IMG/VR virus record: IMGVR_UViG_3300032893_003193
Span: 1 to 46,660 of that record
DNA length: 46,660 bases
Source: a virus
Direction: 5' to 3' (one strand)
The notes under the pieces are model-generated. The model was not told where the DNA came from and ran no database searches. It was given only the letters and a program-made list of their open reading frames with translations. Of the stretch, positions 34,179 through 40,592 are shown in pieces. Position numbers and translations under genes: made by a program. How positions within the stretch are numbered: position 1 is the stretch's first letter; every line of letters starts with the position of its first letter.

Positions 34179-34208
34179 AGTATATCACAGGCCGACCCTT
34201 GCAATCAA
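34179..34208 (-). promoter_or_regulatory. Leftward sigma70 promoter for the SSB-exonuclease module
   Basis: TTGATT (34208-34203), 18-base spacer, TATACT (34184-34179). The leader before ATG 34141 is about 30 bases and very A+T-rich. Confidence 0.65.
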
Positions 34209-34227
34209 GTTTTATTTGTTTTATAAT

Positions 34228-34806
34228 CTATATCTTGTGTGGATAATCCACAACACGATAGTTACCAGGCTTTTCACCTTTATTAGCCATTACTTCTTGT
34301 GCAATAATTCCATCACGTTCTTGTCCTGCTGCTGTCCACGCATCCCACAATCGTTCTACACGATAGTGAGTTACTATAGCAATATTCTGGTGATTATACG
34401 CAGGAAGCGTATGCAAGAAATCAATAGTACGTGTACGGAACGTATCGAAACTTTCACCAGAAGGAGTTTCGATATTCGGATTCATAATTAAATGCTCCAC
34501 CATTGCAATAATATCACTTGCCTTTTTTCCTTGCAGATCGCCAAGATTCCAGGGACGTAACGCTCGTGTCTTGAACAAAATAGGTGCTCCAGTTGCCTTT
34601 GCAATTTCCTCGGCAGTTTGTACTGCTCGTTTCAAGTCAGATGTTATAATTCCATCCAGGTGGATGGTTTGACTGAGTTTCTTTCCAGTAGTGACAGCTT
34701 CTTGCACTCCGTCACTATTCAAGGGGACATCTATCCATCCACGAATTCTATCACCGTCGGCATTTAATGCCGTGGTACCGTGACGGACAATAATTAACTT
34801 ACCCAT
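34228..34806 (-). CDS. Histidine phosphatase (phosphoglycerate-mutase-like)
   Basis: A 192-residue member of the RHG superfamily. RHGTTALN (His9 accepts phosphate) is at 8-15, SDLKRAVQTAE supplies the second Arg, SGESF is near 125 and VTHYRVERLW holds the second catalytic His. Substrate is unknown: phosphosugars, nucleotides or an alarmone are all possible. It starts one base after the small basic protein and ends the regulator cassette. Confidence 0.88.
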   Translation of the reverse strand: MGKLIIVRHGTTALNADGDRIRGWIDVPLNSDGVQEAVTTGKKLSQTIHLDGIITSDLKRAVQTAEEIAKATGAPILFKTRALRPWNLGDLQGKKASDIIAMVEHLIMNPNIETPSGESFDTFRTRTIDFLHTLPAYNHQNIAIVTHYRVERLWDAWTAAGQERDGIIAQEVMANKGEKPGNYRVVDYPHKI

Positions 34807-34807
34807 A

Positions 34808-34981
34808 CTATTTAAGTTTACCGCGACGTTTCATCGACAAAGCGACAGCCACAGCTTGCTTTACAGCAACCTTGCGACGCTTGTTAGATTTGGAGACAGG
34901 TTGTTTCGTATTGCGACGAATTCCCTCTTTCATAATCTGGGAAACCTTTTTACTAACTTTATTGTTTGTTGATTTTTTCAT
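34808..34981 (-). CDS. Small basic protein, DUF6496-like
   Basis: A 57-residue, very Lys/Arg-rich protein. The order KKVSQIMKEG, then SKSNKRRKVAVKQAVAVALS, follows the DUF6496 pattern (vmkEgk ... sRkQAiAIAlS). It probably binds nucleic acid. A GC-rich hairpin at 34994-35014 lies just before it. Confidence 0.6.
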   Translation of the reverse strand: MKKSTNNKVSKKVSQIMKEGIRRNTKQPVSKSNKRRKVAVKQAVAVALSMKRRGKLK

Positions 34982-34993
34982 GTTGAGAAATCA

Positions 34994-35014
34994 GGGGGAG
35001 TAATTAGCTCCCCC
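34994..35014 (-). terminator. GC-rich hairpin inside the regulator cassette
   Basis: GGGGGAG and CTCCCCC pair with a 7-base loop between the zinc-finger stop and the next start. Read leftward it is followed by TGATTTCT, a poor U-run, so it would be a partial terminator or attenuator that lowers expression of downstream genes. Confidence 0.5.
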
Positions 35015-35024
35015 ATTGATTCAA

Positions 35025-35219
35025 TTAGAATACAGAAGCTTTTATGTCTGCTACAAATCTGTCTCGGTGTTCGATCCATATACGTTTACACCGCTTGCTA
35101 CAGAAACTGTGGCTGTAGTGGTAGTGACGTATCAGACCAAACGGTCCGTGGCAGAAATTGCAGCGACGTTTTCTAAGTAGTTTTCCGATGTTTCGGAATC
35201 TCTTATTACGCCTGGACAC
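35025..35219 (-). CDS. Small zinc-finger protein
   Basis: A 64-residue basic protein with CNFCHG and FCSKRCKRIW, a four-cysteine treble-clef-like site. It may bind DNA, RNA or a protein. The start is GTG 35219, with GGAGGG about six bases upstream, and it overlaps the end of the HTH gene by 14 bases, so the two are coupled. Confidence 0.65.
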   Translation of the reverse strand: MSRRNKRFRNIGKLLRKRRCNFCHGPFGLIRHYHYSHSFCSKRCKRIWIEHRDRFVADIKASVF

Positions 35220-35439
35220 CGTGGTCCCTCCATCCCATGACGTGCTTTAGAGCACTGGTAGAGTTGTGAACTCCGAGCTTTTTGAAAGCGTTGAGCCGGT
35301 GATCTTCGACAGTCCGAGGACTGATATGAAGCTCACGAGCAATGATCTTGTTGGTTTTCCCGTCACAAACGTGTGACAGGACATCAAGTTCTCGCTGAGA
35401 AAGTACAGACTTTCCAGCGAATTCTTCCGGCAACTCCAT
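35206..35439 (-). CDS. LuxR/GerE-type HTH transcription regulator
   Basis: A 77-residue protein that is almost only a GerE helix-turn-helix: LSQRELDVL, then NKIIARELHISPRTVEDHR with the recognition helix, then KLGVHNSTSAL. It lacks any sensor domain, like GerE itself. It probably turns on or off phage or host promoters. AGGAGG lies five bases before the ATG, one of the best ribosome sites in the window. Confidence 0.88.
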   Translation of the reverse strand: MELPEEFAGKSVLSQRELDVLSHVCDGKTNKIIARELHISPRTVEDHRLNAFKKLGVHNSTSALKHVMGWRDHGVQA

Positions 35440-35448
35440 GATTTCCTC

Positions 35449-35586
35449 CTATTTGATAAGAGAAGCGGGGTCGAAGCCGAAGACTCTACACCACCGTGCT
35501 ACTTCCTCGGCCATGCGGTTGAAAGTGCCCCACCAGTAGTCGAAATAATTCTCTACAGGGGGCGGATCATCTGGGTCGTAGACCAT
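35449..35586 (-). CDS. Hypothetical 45-residue acidic protein
   Basis: A small protein with an acidic, Pro-rich start and a helical, Trp-rich body (YFDYWWGTFNRMAEEVARW). GGGAGG lies four bases before ATG 35586 and the gene is first after a strong promoter. Its stop overlaps the Shine-Dalgarno of the HTH gene. Its function is unknown; an anti-host or regulator-partner role fits early small phage genes. Confidence 0.6.
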   Translation of the reverse strand: MVYDPDDPPPVENYFDYWWGTFNRMAEEVARWCRVFGFDPASLIK

Positions 35587-35612
35587 AATTCCCTCCCATA
35601 TTCACCTCCGCT

Positions 35613-35641
35613 ATTATACACCTAAAAGAACTATTTTGCAA
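35613..35641 (-). promoter_or_regulatory. Leftward sigma70 promoter for the regulator cassette
   Basis: TTGCAA (35641-35636), 17-base spacer, TATAAT (35618-35613). It starts a short leader and the run of genes with strong Shine-Dalgarno sites. Confidence 0.75.
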
Positions 35642-35654
35642 GTTGAGTTGCAAA

Positions 35655-36140
35655 TTATTTACCTTTCTTTTTCTGTACCTTAACCTTCGCTTTAACAGAC
35701 TTCTTTTCAACCTTAACTTTCGATTTAAGGGATTTCTTTTCACCCTTAGAATAAACCTTGTCTTTCAACTGTTTAATGTTTTCTTTATCTTTAGCCATAT
35801 CTTTTTGTTTTAAAATCTCGTGCAGCATCCCTTGTGTATTAAATAATACTGCACACAATGCTTCTTCAATATCGACCTTTTCTCCTTTTTCGTTTAACAC
35901 CACCCCACCCCGCCAAATCTTCCACGCCTGAAATACGTGCCTAATTAGTGATTTTCTGTAGGATTCAATCGGAATCCCAAGCTGCCAGTTATCATCGTTT
36001 CTTCTCGTGCCATCAGCTTGTACTCGATTAGAGACTTTGAACTCTCCATATCGCTCAAGAACACGAGGGGAAAGCGATCCCTCGTAGTCAATTTTTTCTT
36101 TGTCTTCATTGCGTTTAGCCCCTGTACTAAATGTCCTCAT
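35655..36140 (-). CDS. dATP/dGTP diphosphohydrolase-like domain protein
   Basis: A 161-residue protein. Residues 1-95 carry the order FSTGAKRN, DYEGSLSPRVLERYGEF, DNWQLGIP and YRKSLIRHV seen in the N-terminal domain of phage dATP/dGTP diphosphohydrolases and related DUF5664 proteins. The C-terminal 50 residues are a Lys-rich tail with repeats of KSKVKVEKK type. It may hydrolyse or sense dNTPs together with the ribonucleotide reductase; enzymatic residues cannot be assured. I chose ATG 36140 over a TTG three codons upstream. Confidence 0.65.
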   Translation of the reverse strand: MRTFSTGAKRNEDKEKIDYEGSLSPRVLERYGEFKVSNRVQADGTRRNDDNWQLGIPIESYRKSLIRHVFQAWKIWRGGVVLNEKGEKVDIEEALCAVLFNTQGMLHEILKQKDMAKDKENIKQLKDKVYSKGEKKSLKSKVKVEKKSVKAKVKVQKKKGK

Positions 36141-36142
36141 AA

Positions 36143-36190
36143 TTACCAACTGTTGGTTGTACCTTGTTGCATAGTTGTACCTTCTTGCAT
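36143..36190 (-). CDS. Repeat-encoded 15-residue leader peptide
   Basis: A micro-ORF (MQEGTTMQQGTTNSW) ends two bases before the next gene. Its first 12 residues are encoded by two tandem copies of an 18-base repeat (36156-36191). A leader peptide that couples or attenuates translation of the dNTPase-like gene is possible. Confidence 0.35.
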   Translation of the reverse strand: MQEGTTMQQGTTNSW

Positions 36191-36191
36191 G
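36156..36191. repeat. Tandem 18-base direct repeat
   Basis: GTTGTACCTTGTTGCATA is followed at once by GTTGTACCTTCTTGCATG, 16 of 18 bases equal. It lies upstream of the dNTPase-like gene and encodes the micro-ORF above. It might also be a regulator binding site. Confidence 0.7.
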
Positions 36192-36279
36192 ATAAATTAA
36201 TTAACTAGTAATCGACCTAACCAGGAAACAGTAGAAAACTCATTGAAATTTTTTAAATATTATTCACAGTCTTACTATT

Positions 36280-36309
36280 CTTTACTTAGACTAGTTATAC
36301 TAAGTAAAG
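36280..36309. promoter_or_regulatory. Perfect inverted repeat, operator candidate
   Basis: CTTTACTTAG at 36280-36289 and CTAAGTAAAG at 36300-36309 are perfect complements around a 10-base spacer. The spacer ends in TATA and with the second arm gives TATACT (36296-36301), a possible rightward -10. It fits a dimeric repressor site or a hairpin at the edge of the structured RNA region. Confidence 0.55.
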
Positions 36310-36590
36310 AGACTCGCAAGCTAACGCTTGCTCGTTTAGGGAATGGCAACATTCCCTAGAACGGTCCTTACATTACCCCCTTTCCCCCATGAGAGTCATG
36401 AGAGAAAGGAAGATCGGGGTATTCCCCAGTGACGGCCTTGCTGGAACAAAATCGCAACCAGCTAGCGTATACCAGATCGGCTTCTTTTACCCCTGCCGAA
36501 TTATCCCTTCGGGGAGAGTTATTAACCCTATTCACAGCCCAGGCTCCGGCGGGGATCACTTAGGCCGTGAATACGATTAAGAACTTATGA
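36310..36590 (+). ncRNA. Candidate structured RNA with three stable tetraloops
   Basis: No gene fits this roughly 280-base stretch, which looks richer in G+C than its flanks. Read rightward it has GCAAGC-TAAC-GCTTGC (about 36317-36332), TAGGGAATG-GCAA-CATTCCCTA (36337-36358) and TCCC-TTCG-GGGA (near 36508), that is UMAC, GNRA and UUCG tetraloops, which are favoured only on this strand. ACGGCCT at 36432-36438 pairs with AGGCCGT at 36562-36568 and would close a multibranch domain. No family is recognised. A leftward promoter at 36596-36624 fires across it in the other sense, so the strand is not certain. Confidence 0.5.
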
Positions 36591-36595
36591 ACGTA

Positions 36596-36624
36596 ATTAT
36601 ATACCAGAACGATTCTAAAGTCAA
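36596..36624 (-). promoter_or_regulatory. Leftward sigma70 promoter
   Basis: TTGACT (36624-36619), 17-base spacer, TATAAT (36601-36596). Transcription would begin near 36590 and run through the structured region into the dNTPase-like gene. Confidence 0.75.
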
Positions 36625-36644
36625 GGTGAAGATACCATTATAAA

Positions 36645-37094
36645 CTAAAACTGCGGGGATGTCAAATGTGGACACTGGCCGTAAAAAGATTTCGCCATGT
36701 TACAGTTATGACAAAGAACTTGAAATCCCGTAGGCCAGTTATTTTTTCTTAAGTAAGTGTAAAAACCAATACCCCCCTTTGGTTCTCCGTTTCTCTTGGC
36801 CGTTGCACCGTTATTATTAATATGATCTATTGCAAGGAACTCGTGGTGTCTTTCACCACAACAGGCGCACTTTATATCACCACCAGAGTAGTGGTTCAAT
36901 ACCTCGATTCTAAGGTTTTTACGTGCTTTGTTGCGAATTTTTTTATAACGTTCTGGATTTTTCTCTATCCAAATACGATTTAGCTCCCTTGAGCGTATTT
37001 TATTTCTCTGGTGGTAATCTTTTCTGTAGCATTTTCTACACATACCCCGTACAACACTTTGAAATGAATCTTTACAAACGCAGCACTCTTTCAT
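36645..37094 (-). CDS. HNH endonuclease with zinc motifs
   Basis: A 149-residue protein. CCVCKDSF and CRKCYRKDY form an N-terminal zinc site (5-25). The HNH domain has CACCGERHHEFLAIDHI, then NNNGATAKR and CHNCN, the layout of phage free-standing homing endonucleases. It cuts DNA, probably to spread its own gene. It sits between the primase genes and a structured RNA locus. I chose ATG 37094 over a GTG two codons upstream. Confidence 0.85.
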   Translation of the reverse strand: MKECCVCKDSFQSVVRGMCRKCYRKDYHQRNKIRSRELNRIWIEKNPERYKKIRNKARKNLRIEVLNHYSGGDIKCACCGERHHEFLAIDHINNNGATAKRNGEPKGGIGFYTYLRKNNWPTGFQVLCHNCNMAKSFYGQCPHLTSPQF

Positions 37095-37108
37095 TGTCAC
37101 ATATTATA

Positions 37109-37366
37109 TCATATGAAACCATTATCGTCAAGATATTTTAAAGCCTCTTTAAAAGTCATACCCATAGCAATTAGGAAATCCAAAGCATTCTGGCCATTTT
37201 TAGAGCAACCGAAGCAATGAAATCCCCCGTCAGGGTAAATAACACAGCTCGGGGTCCTTTCATTGTGAAAAGGACACCGAATGTGCTGTCTACGAAAAGA
37301 TGTTAGTCCTAATACTTGCTGGACCTTAATCTCTCTAGCCCGTTTAACTACCAATTCCCACTCCAT
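37109..37366 (-). CDS. CHC2-type primase zinc-binding protein
   Basis: An 85-residue protein that is only the DnaG-type zinc domain: RCPFHNERTPSC (Cys31, His34) and FHCFGCSKNG (Cys51, Cys54). In bacterial primases and T7 gp4 this domain is N-terminal and reads the priming site on single-stranded DNA. Here it is a separate gene downstream of the TOPRIM-helicase gene, overlapping it by 19 bases. It must act in trans, or a frameshift could fuse it to the helicase C-terminus. Confidence 0.88.
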   Translation of the reverse strand: MEWELVVKRAREIKVQQVLGLTSFRRQHIRCPFHNERTPSCVIYPDGGFHCFGCSKNGQNALDFLIAMGMTFKEALKYLDDNGFI

Positions 37367-38832
37367 ATTTCGTCGTCTTTTTCTGGTACAGTAGCCTGGT
37401 TATCGTCAAATAATCCTGTAGAGGGGTCGAAATTAAAGATTCTCTCAGTCATGGGGCCCTTATTTTTCTGAACGTCAACCAAAATTCCCCCTGTACTATT
37501 CTCTGAAAGGAGTACGACAACCTCCGGGTCTTGGTAAAGACTCGATGAACCCTTGAGATCCTCGATATTAGGCTTCCTAGAACGCGCTATAAAGGCCCCA
37601 GGAGCGTCTAATTTGCGTAGGTGTGATACAACTATCAAGATGAGTCCAAATTCCTCTGCAACGTGTTTTAAAGCCTTTAGGGTGTCACTAATAGCCGACT
37701 CTCGGTTCGTTCCAGCGTTACGTACCAAATAGTCTAGGTGGTCGATAATTACGACCTTGATATTGAGAAACCGAGCTGACTTTTCAATAACCTGTGGATT
37801 ATCCACAATATCGGGTAGTGCAAAGTAAATAGGTAGGTCTGCAACCTTTCTAATCAACCCGTCCCAATCCTCGTTAGAGTACCTTGACATGTCTTCCTCG
37901 GTATTTTCGGACACAATATGCAACAGGCGTTCCCCCACACTCTCAATTCCACGCTCAAACGGTTCGACCAACACACCAATACCTTGTGAAGCAATATCTT
38001 TAGCAATATTCATTACGTAGGCGGTTTTCCCTACATTTTGACGGCCTGAAATCATAGCCATCCATCCGTTTTTAAACTTGACTTCGGGGATGTAACGAGT
38101 TTGTAAGTCAAATTTTTCCCCAGATCGCAACGTATTAATGATGTCGCCAAGGGTTTTAAACTCTCCCACAAGGAAGGTTTTAGCCTTTTGGATCAATTCA
38201 ATAATCTCCTTACGTCCATTTCCAGCCAAAAGGAAGTCATTAGCGTCCTTTTGCGGCCACTGGACACAGAAACACTTATCAGACCCTAGACGTTCCGCGA
38301 GCTTTTTAGCAGACTTCTGCCCAGGCTCATCATTATCATACGCGATCCAAATTCTAGGGATGGCAGAAACAAACTCCAACCACGGACCGAATGAATCCTT
38401 ACCGCTGGCTGGAGAGATTACATTCGTAACCCCCATTTGCCACACGGCCATGCAGTCAAACTCACCCTCGACAATTAAAATTCCTTTCTTTTTGATTCCT
38501 TCTTGCAACCCCTCGTCATTAAACATCCAAGTTTCTGCACCAGACTCGCTACCGTATTTACCCCTATCGCTATCAAGGAACCTATACTTGATGTTGATAA
38601 GTTGCCCCGACTTGTAAACAGGTATAGATATTGCGGATCGCTCACTGTCGTATCCAAGACCAAAGTGTTGTATTGTGGTGTCTGTAAGTCCTCGATCATG
38701 TAAATATTTCTGTGCTACTTCCGATCCTTTGAGTGCTTCTTGAAACTGAACTACCTTTGAAAATTCAGGGCGTTTGTATTCCACTCCCACAGTCTCACGC
38801 AGAGACTTGATTTTTTCTGTAATATTATTCAT
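37348..38832 (-). CDS. TOPRIM primase-DnaB-type helicase (Twinkle/gp4-like)
   Basis: A 494-residue replication protein. The TOPRIM domain has VEGEFD at 121-126 and AYDND at 164-168. The RecA-type helicase has Walker A GRQNVGKT at 263-270, Walker B VVIIDHLD at 360-367 and the sensor IVVSHLRK. It unwinds DNA ahead of the fork and could make primers with the zinc protein next to it. It lacks its own N-terminal zinc domain, so it matches the middle and end of T7 gp4. Confidence 0.92.
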   Translation of the reverse strand: MNNITEKIKSLRETVGVEYKRPEFSKVVQFQEALKGSEVAQKYLHDRGLTDTTIQHFGLGYDSERSAISIPVYKSGQLINIKYRFLDSDRGKYGSESGAETWMFNDEGLQEGIKKKGILIVEGEFDCMAVWQMGVTNVISPASGKDSFGPWLEFVSAIPRIWIAYDNDEPGQKSAKKLAERLGSDKCFCVQWPQKDANDFLLAGNGRKEIIELIQKAKTFLVGEFKTLGDIINTLRSGEKFDLQTRYIPEVKFKNGWMAMISGRQNVGKTAYVMNIAKDIASQGIGVLVEPFERGIESVGERLLHIVSENTEEDMSRYSNEDWDGLIRKVADLPIYFALPDIVDNPQVIEKSARFLNIKVVIIDHLDYLVRNAGTNRESAISDTLKALKHVAEEFGLILIVVSHLRKLDAPGAFIARSRKPNIEDLKGSSSLYQDPEVVVLLSENSTGGILVDVQKNKGPMTERIFNFDPSTGLFDDNQATVPEKDDEIWSGNW

Positions 38833-38847
38833 CCATAAGCCGCCGGT

Positions 38848-39039
38848 TTAGTCTGGTAACTGGTTTTTCTCCCAATAAAAGGTGTCAATAGGATCGTATG
38901 AGTTGTCAAGAATGTCGTGAGTATTACTTACAAACACAAACCTCCACCCGCACCAATTCCTCAGAGCTTGCCAAAACCTCTGTTCAGGGTGCTTTTGGCA
39001 ATATTCTGTGAAGGAATCTAGCAATGCTTTAGATTTCAT
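38848..39039 (-). CDS. Hypothetical 63-residue protein
   Basis: A small aromatic protein with FTEYCQKHPEQRFWQALRNW near the start and PIDTFYWEKNQ at the end. This pattern recurs in small proteins of phages and mobile elements but has no known role. It lies between the ATP-grasp and helicase genes, two bases after the former. Confidence 0.65.
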   Translation of the reverse strand: MKSKALLDSFTEYCQKHPEQRFWQALRNWCGWRFVFVSNTHDILDNSYDPIDTFYWEKNQLPD

Positions 39040-39041
39040 AA

Positions 39042-39803
39042 TTAGTGCGTGAGTCCAATAATTGCGTTTGCGTATGCTTCCAGGCCCAAATTAGACAGTC
39101 CCGGTGCAGTACCAACCTCCAACACGTAGCAATTTCCCTCTCTATCTCGCAAAATGTCCACAGCACCAAAATCAAGACCGAGTGCAGAAACCGCCTGTTT
39201 CGCCAATTCTTCGACACTCGGACGACGTGTGACAGCCCTAATAAACTCCCACCCCAACGCAGCAGACCTAATCATATCGTCAGACTGTGCATTAGATACG
39301 ATCCTGCCGTCAATACGCTTCACCTTTTTAGCGTAGTCAATAATTTCACCACGGAAAACATGCACCCGATACTCTCGTGAACGTGGTATGAACTTAGTAT
39401 AAACTGGAACATCGGGCAAGGCTTCACCCTGTCTCATAATAGTGATACCCTCACCCGAGTGTCCTTCAAGGACCGCGCGGCAAACTATCCTGTTCCATCC
39501 TTGTGTTTCCGATTTTGTGGTAGTAAAGGGCACTGTTTGCACATGGTGATCTCGTAGGCATACAAGTGTACGTAGCTTGTTCGCAGATATACGAACAGCA
39601 GCGGGGCTATTAATAATTCCTTCGTAATTCCACTTCGGGGATTTACTACTACCCCAATTTATAACAATGTCATGACGGCGACGAACAAAAGCACCATCAG
39701 GACGAACGCGTAAGATTTTGCCTTCAAATTTAGTTTGGAGAGTGTCTTGCAGATCACGGCAAGACTGCGACCCGATTTTGTATGGATATAAAATGATCCG
39801 CAT
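39042..39803 (-). CDS. ATP-grasp ligase (RimK/phage COOH-NH2 ligase type)
   Basis: A 253-residue enzyme. Visible parts of the ATP-grasp fold: the Gly-rich loop GHSGEGI at 114-120, EYRVHVF at 144-150, LGLDFGAVD at 208-216 and metal-binding VLEVGTAPGLSN at 227-238. Such enzymes activate a carboxylate with ATP and join it to an amine, often adding amino acids to peptides or proteins. Short ATP-grasp proteins of this kind occur in phages with amidoligase genes, as here across the divergent promoter. Substrates are unknown. Confidence 0.88.
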   Translation of the reverse strand: MRIILYPYKIGSQSCRDLQDTLQTKFEGKILRVRPDGAFVRRRHDIVINWGSSKSPKWNYEGIINSPAAVRISANKLRTLVCLRDHHVQTVPFTTTKSETQGWNRIVCRAVLEGHSGEGITIMRQGEALPDVPVYTKFIPRSREYRVHVFRGEIIDYAKKVKRIDGRIVSNAQSDDMIRSAALGWEFIRAVTRRPSVEELAKQAVSALGLDFGAVDILRDREGNCYVLEVGTAPGLSNLGLEAYANAIIGLTH

Positions 39804-39811
39804 AGATACTC

Positions 39812-39976
39812 TTATTTAGTGTGGTGCGTCGTAAAAAAATAAACCTTATGTACGCACCCCTCTCGTAAACACTTACTGCTAAAAAGGTCACGAGTAGATT
39901 TCTTATATTTTATGTAGCCCTCGAATTTAAAAGCACCAGTGCGATGCAAACCAAGAGAGCATAAAAACCTACCCAT
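39812..39976 (-). CDS. Hypothetical 54-residue zinc-ribbon-like protein
   Basis: A small basic protein starting MGRFLCSLGLHRTG. Cys6 and His11 and the later SSKCLREGCVH (Cys36, Cys41, His43) could bind one zinc. It fits snugly in the 211-base gap between two leftward genes. Function unknown. Confidence 0.5.
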   Translation of the reverse strand: MGRFLCSLGLHRTGAFKFEGYIKYKKSTRDLFSSKCLREGCVHKVYFFTTHHTK

Positions 39977-40014
39977 AACTCACTAATTATATCAGAAAAT
40001 AGAACTTATGCCAG

Positions 40015-40410
40015 TTATCCTAACATAGTAAATAATTGAATTTCCCAATTGTCAACATACGACTTTAATAGTTTAGGATCGTCCCACACCTTCTCTCCGA
40101 GCGTTTTCTTGATGTACGCAGCGTAGTATTTAGCCCGGTGTTGTATCCAGTAAAAGGGAAATCCCTTTTCGTATACTGTCATAAACTCTTTCTCATCGGT
40201 GCCGTTGTGCCCCCGCCACTCAAAATGACAAAAGATAATGGCTATGATTTGATCCTCGGTGTATATCTCCAACATTTTATTGATAGAGCTTTTCGCACGA
40301 TCTGTTTCAGGAAATTCAAAATCGGTCCCAAAAAATAATTTATGGAACGTAGAATAAACCTCAAAAACTTGTTCATGGAACTCAGTTTTTTTGCTTTTCC
40401 TAGATGACAT
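40015..40410 (-). CDS. Hypothetical protein, first gene of the leftward block
   Basis: A 131-residue mixed protein with many aromatic residues (HFEWRGHN, FYWIQHRAKYYAAYIK). I do not recognise it. ATG 40410 (MSSRKSKK) is preferred; ATG 40437 would add nine codons but lie four bases from the tRNA-like element. Being first in the block downstream of the long RNA region it may be an early gene. Confidence 0.6.
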   Translation of the reverse strand: MSSRKSKKTEFHEQVFEVYSTFHKLFFGTDFEFPETDRAKSSINKMLEIYTEDQIIAIIFCHFEWRGHNGTDEKEFMTVYEKGFPFYWIQHRAKYYAAYIKKTLGEKVWDDPKLLKSYVDNWEIQLFTMLG

Positions 40411-40440
40411 AATTTGTTTATCGGTCACAACTAGCATAGA

Positions 40441-40592
40441 AAGGCTTTAGGGAATCGAACCCTAAATATAGAGTTGCCTACGTTACGTACTGCGTAACCT
40501 CAGCGGGTTTGTTAAGTCCCCTCTACATTTCAGGGGGTTAAGTACATCAGTGTTTTAAGCCAACACACGTAACCCCCGTACCAGAAAGCCTC
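40441..40592 (-). ncRNA. tRNA-like element with 7-bp acceptor stem and T-arm
   Basis: Read leftward, GAGGCTT (40592-40586) pairs with AAGCCTT (40447-40441), and directly inside the 3' strand is a canonical T-arm, TAGGG-TTCGATT-CCCTA. Between them are about 120 bases with GGGGGTTA/TAACCCCC enclosing a GTGTT/AACAC hairpin, then CCCCT/AGGGG and GTTACG/CGTAAC. There is no normal D-arm or anticodon arm and no encoded CCA. This acceptor plus T-arm layout recalls the tRNA half of tmRNA, but 152 bases is too short for a usual tmRNA and no convincing tag frame is seen. Confidence 0.45.

Noticed and set aside
36280-36309. Intrinsic terminator
   Set aside because: The perfect hairpin is A+T-rich and followed by no U-run on either strand; an operator or RNA-edge element fits better.
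40500-40560. Hammerhead ribozyme (CTGATG and GAAA on the leftward strand)
   Set aside because: The core base after CTGATG is wrong and the intervening sequence cannot form stem II.
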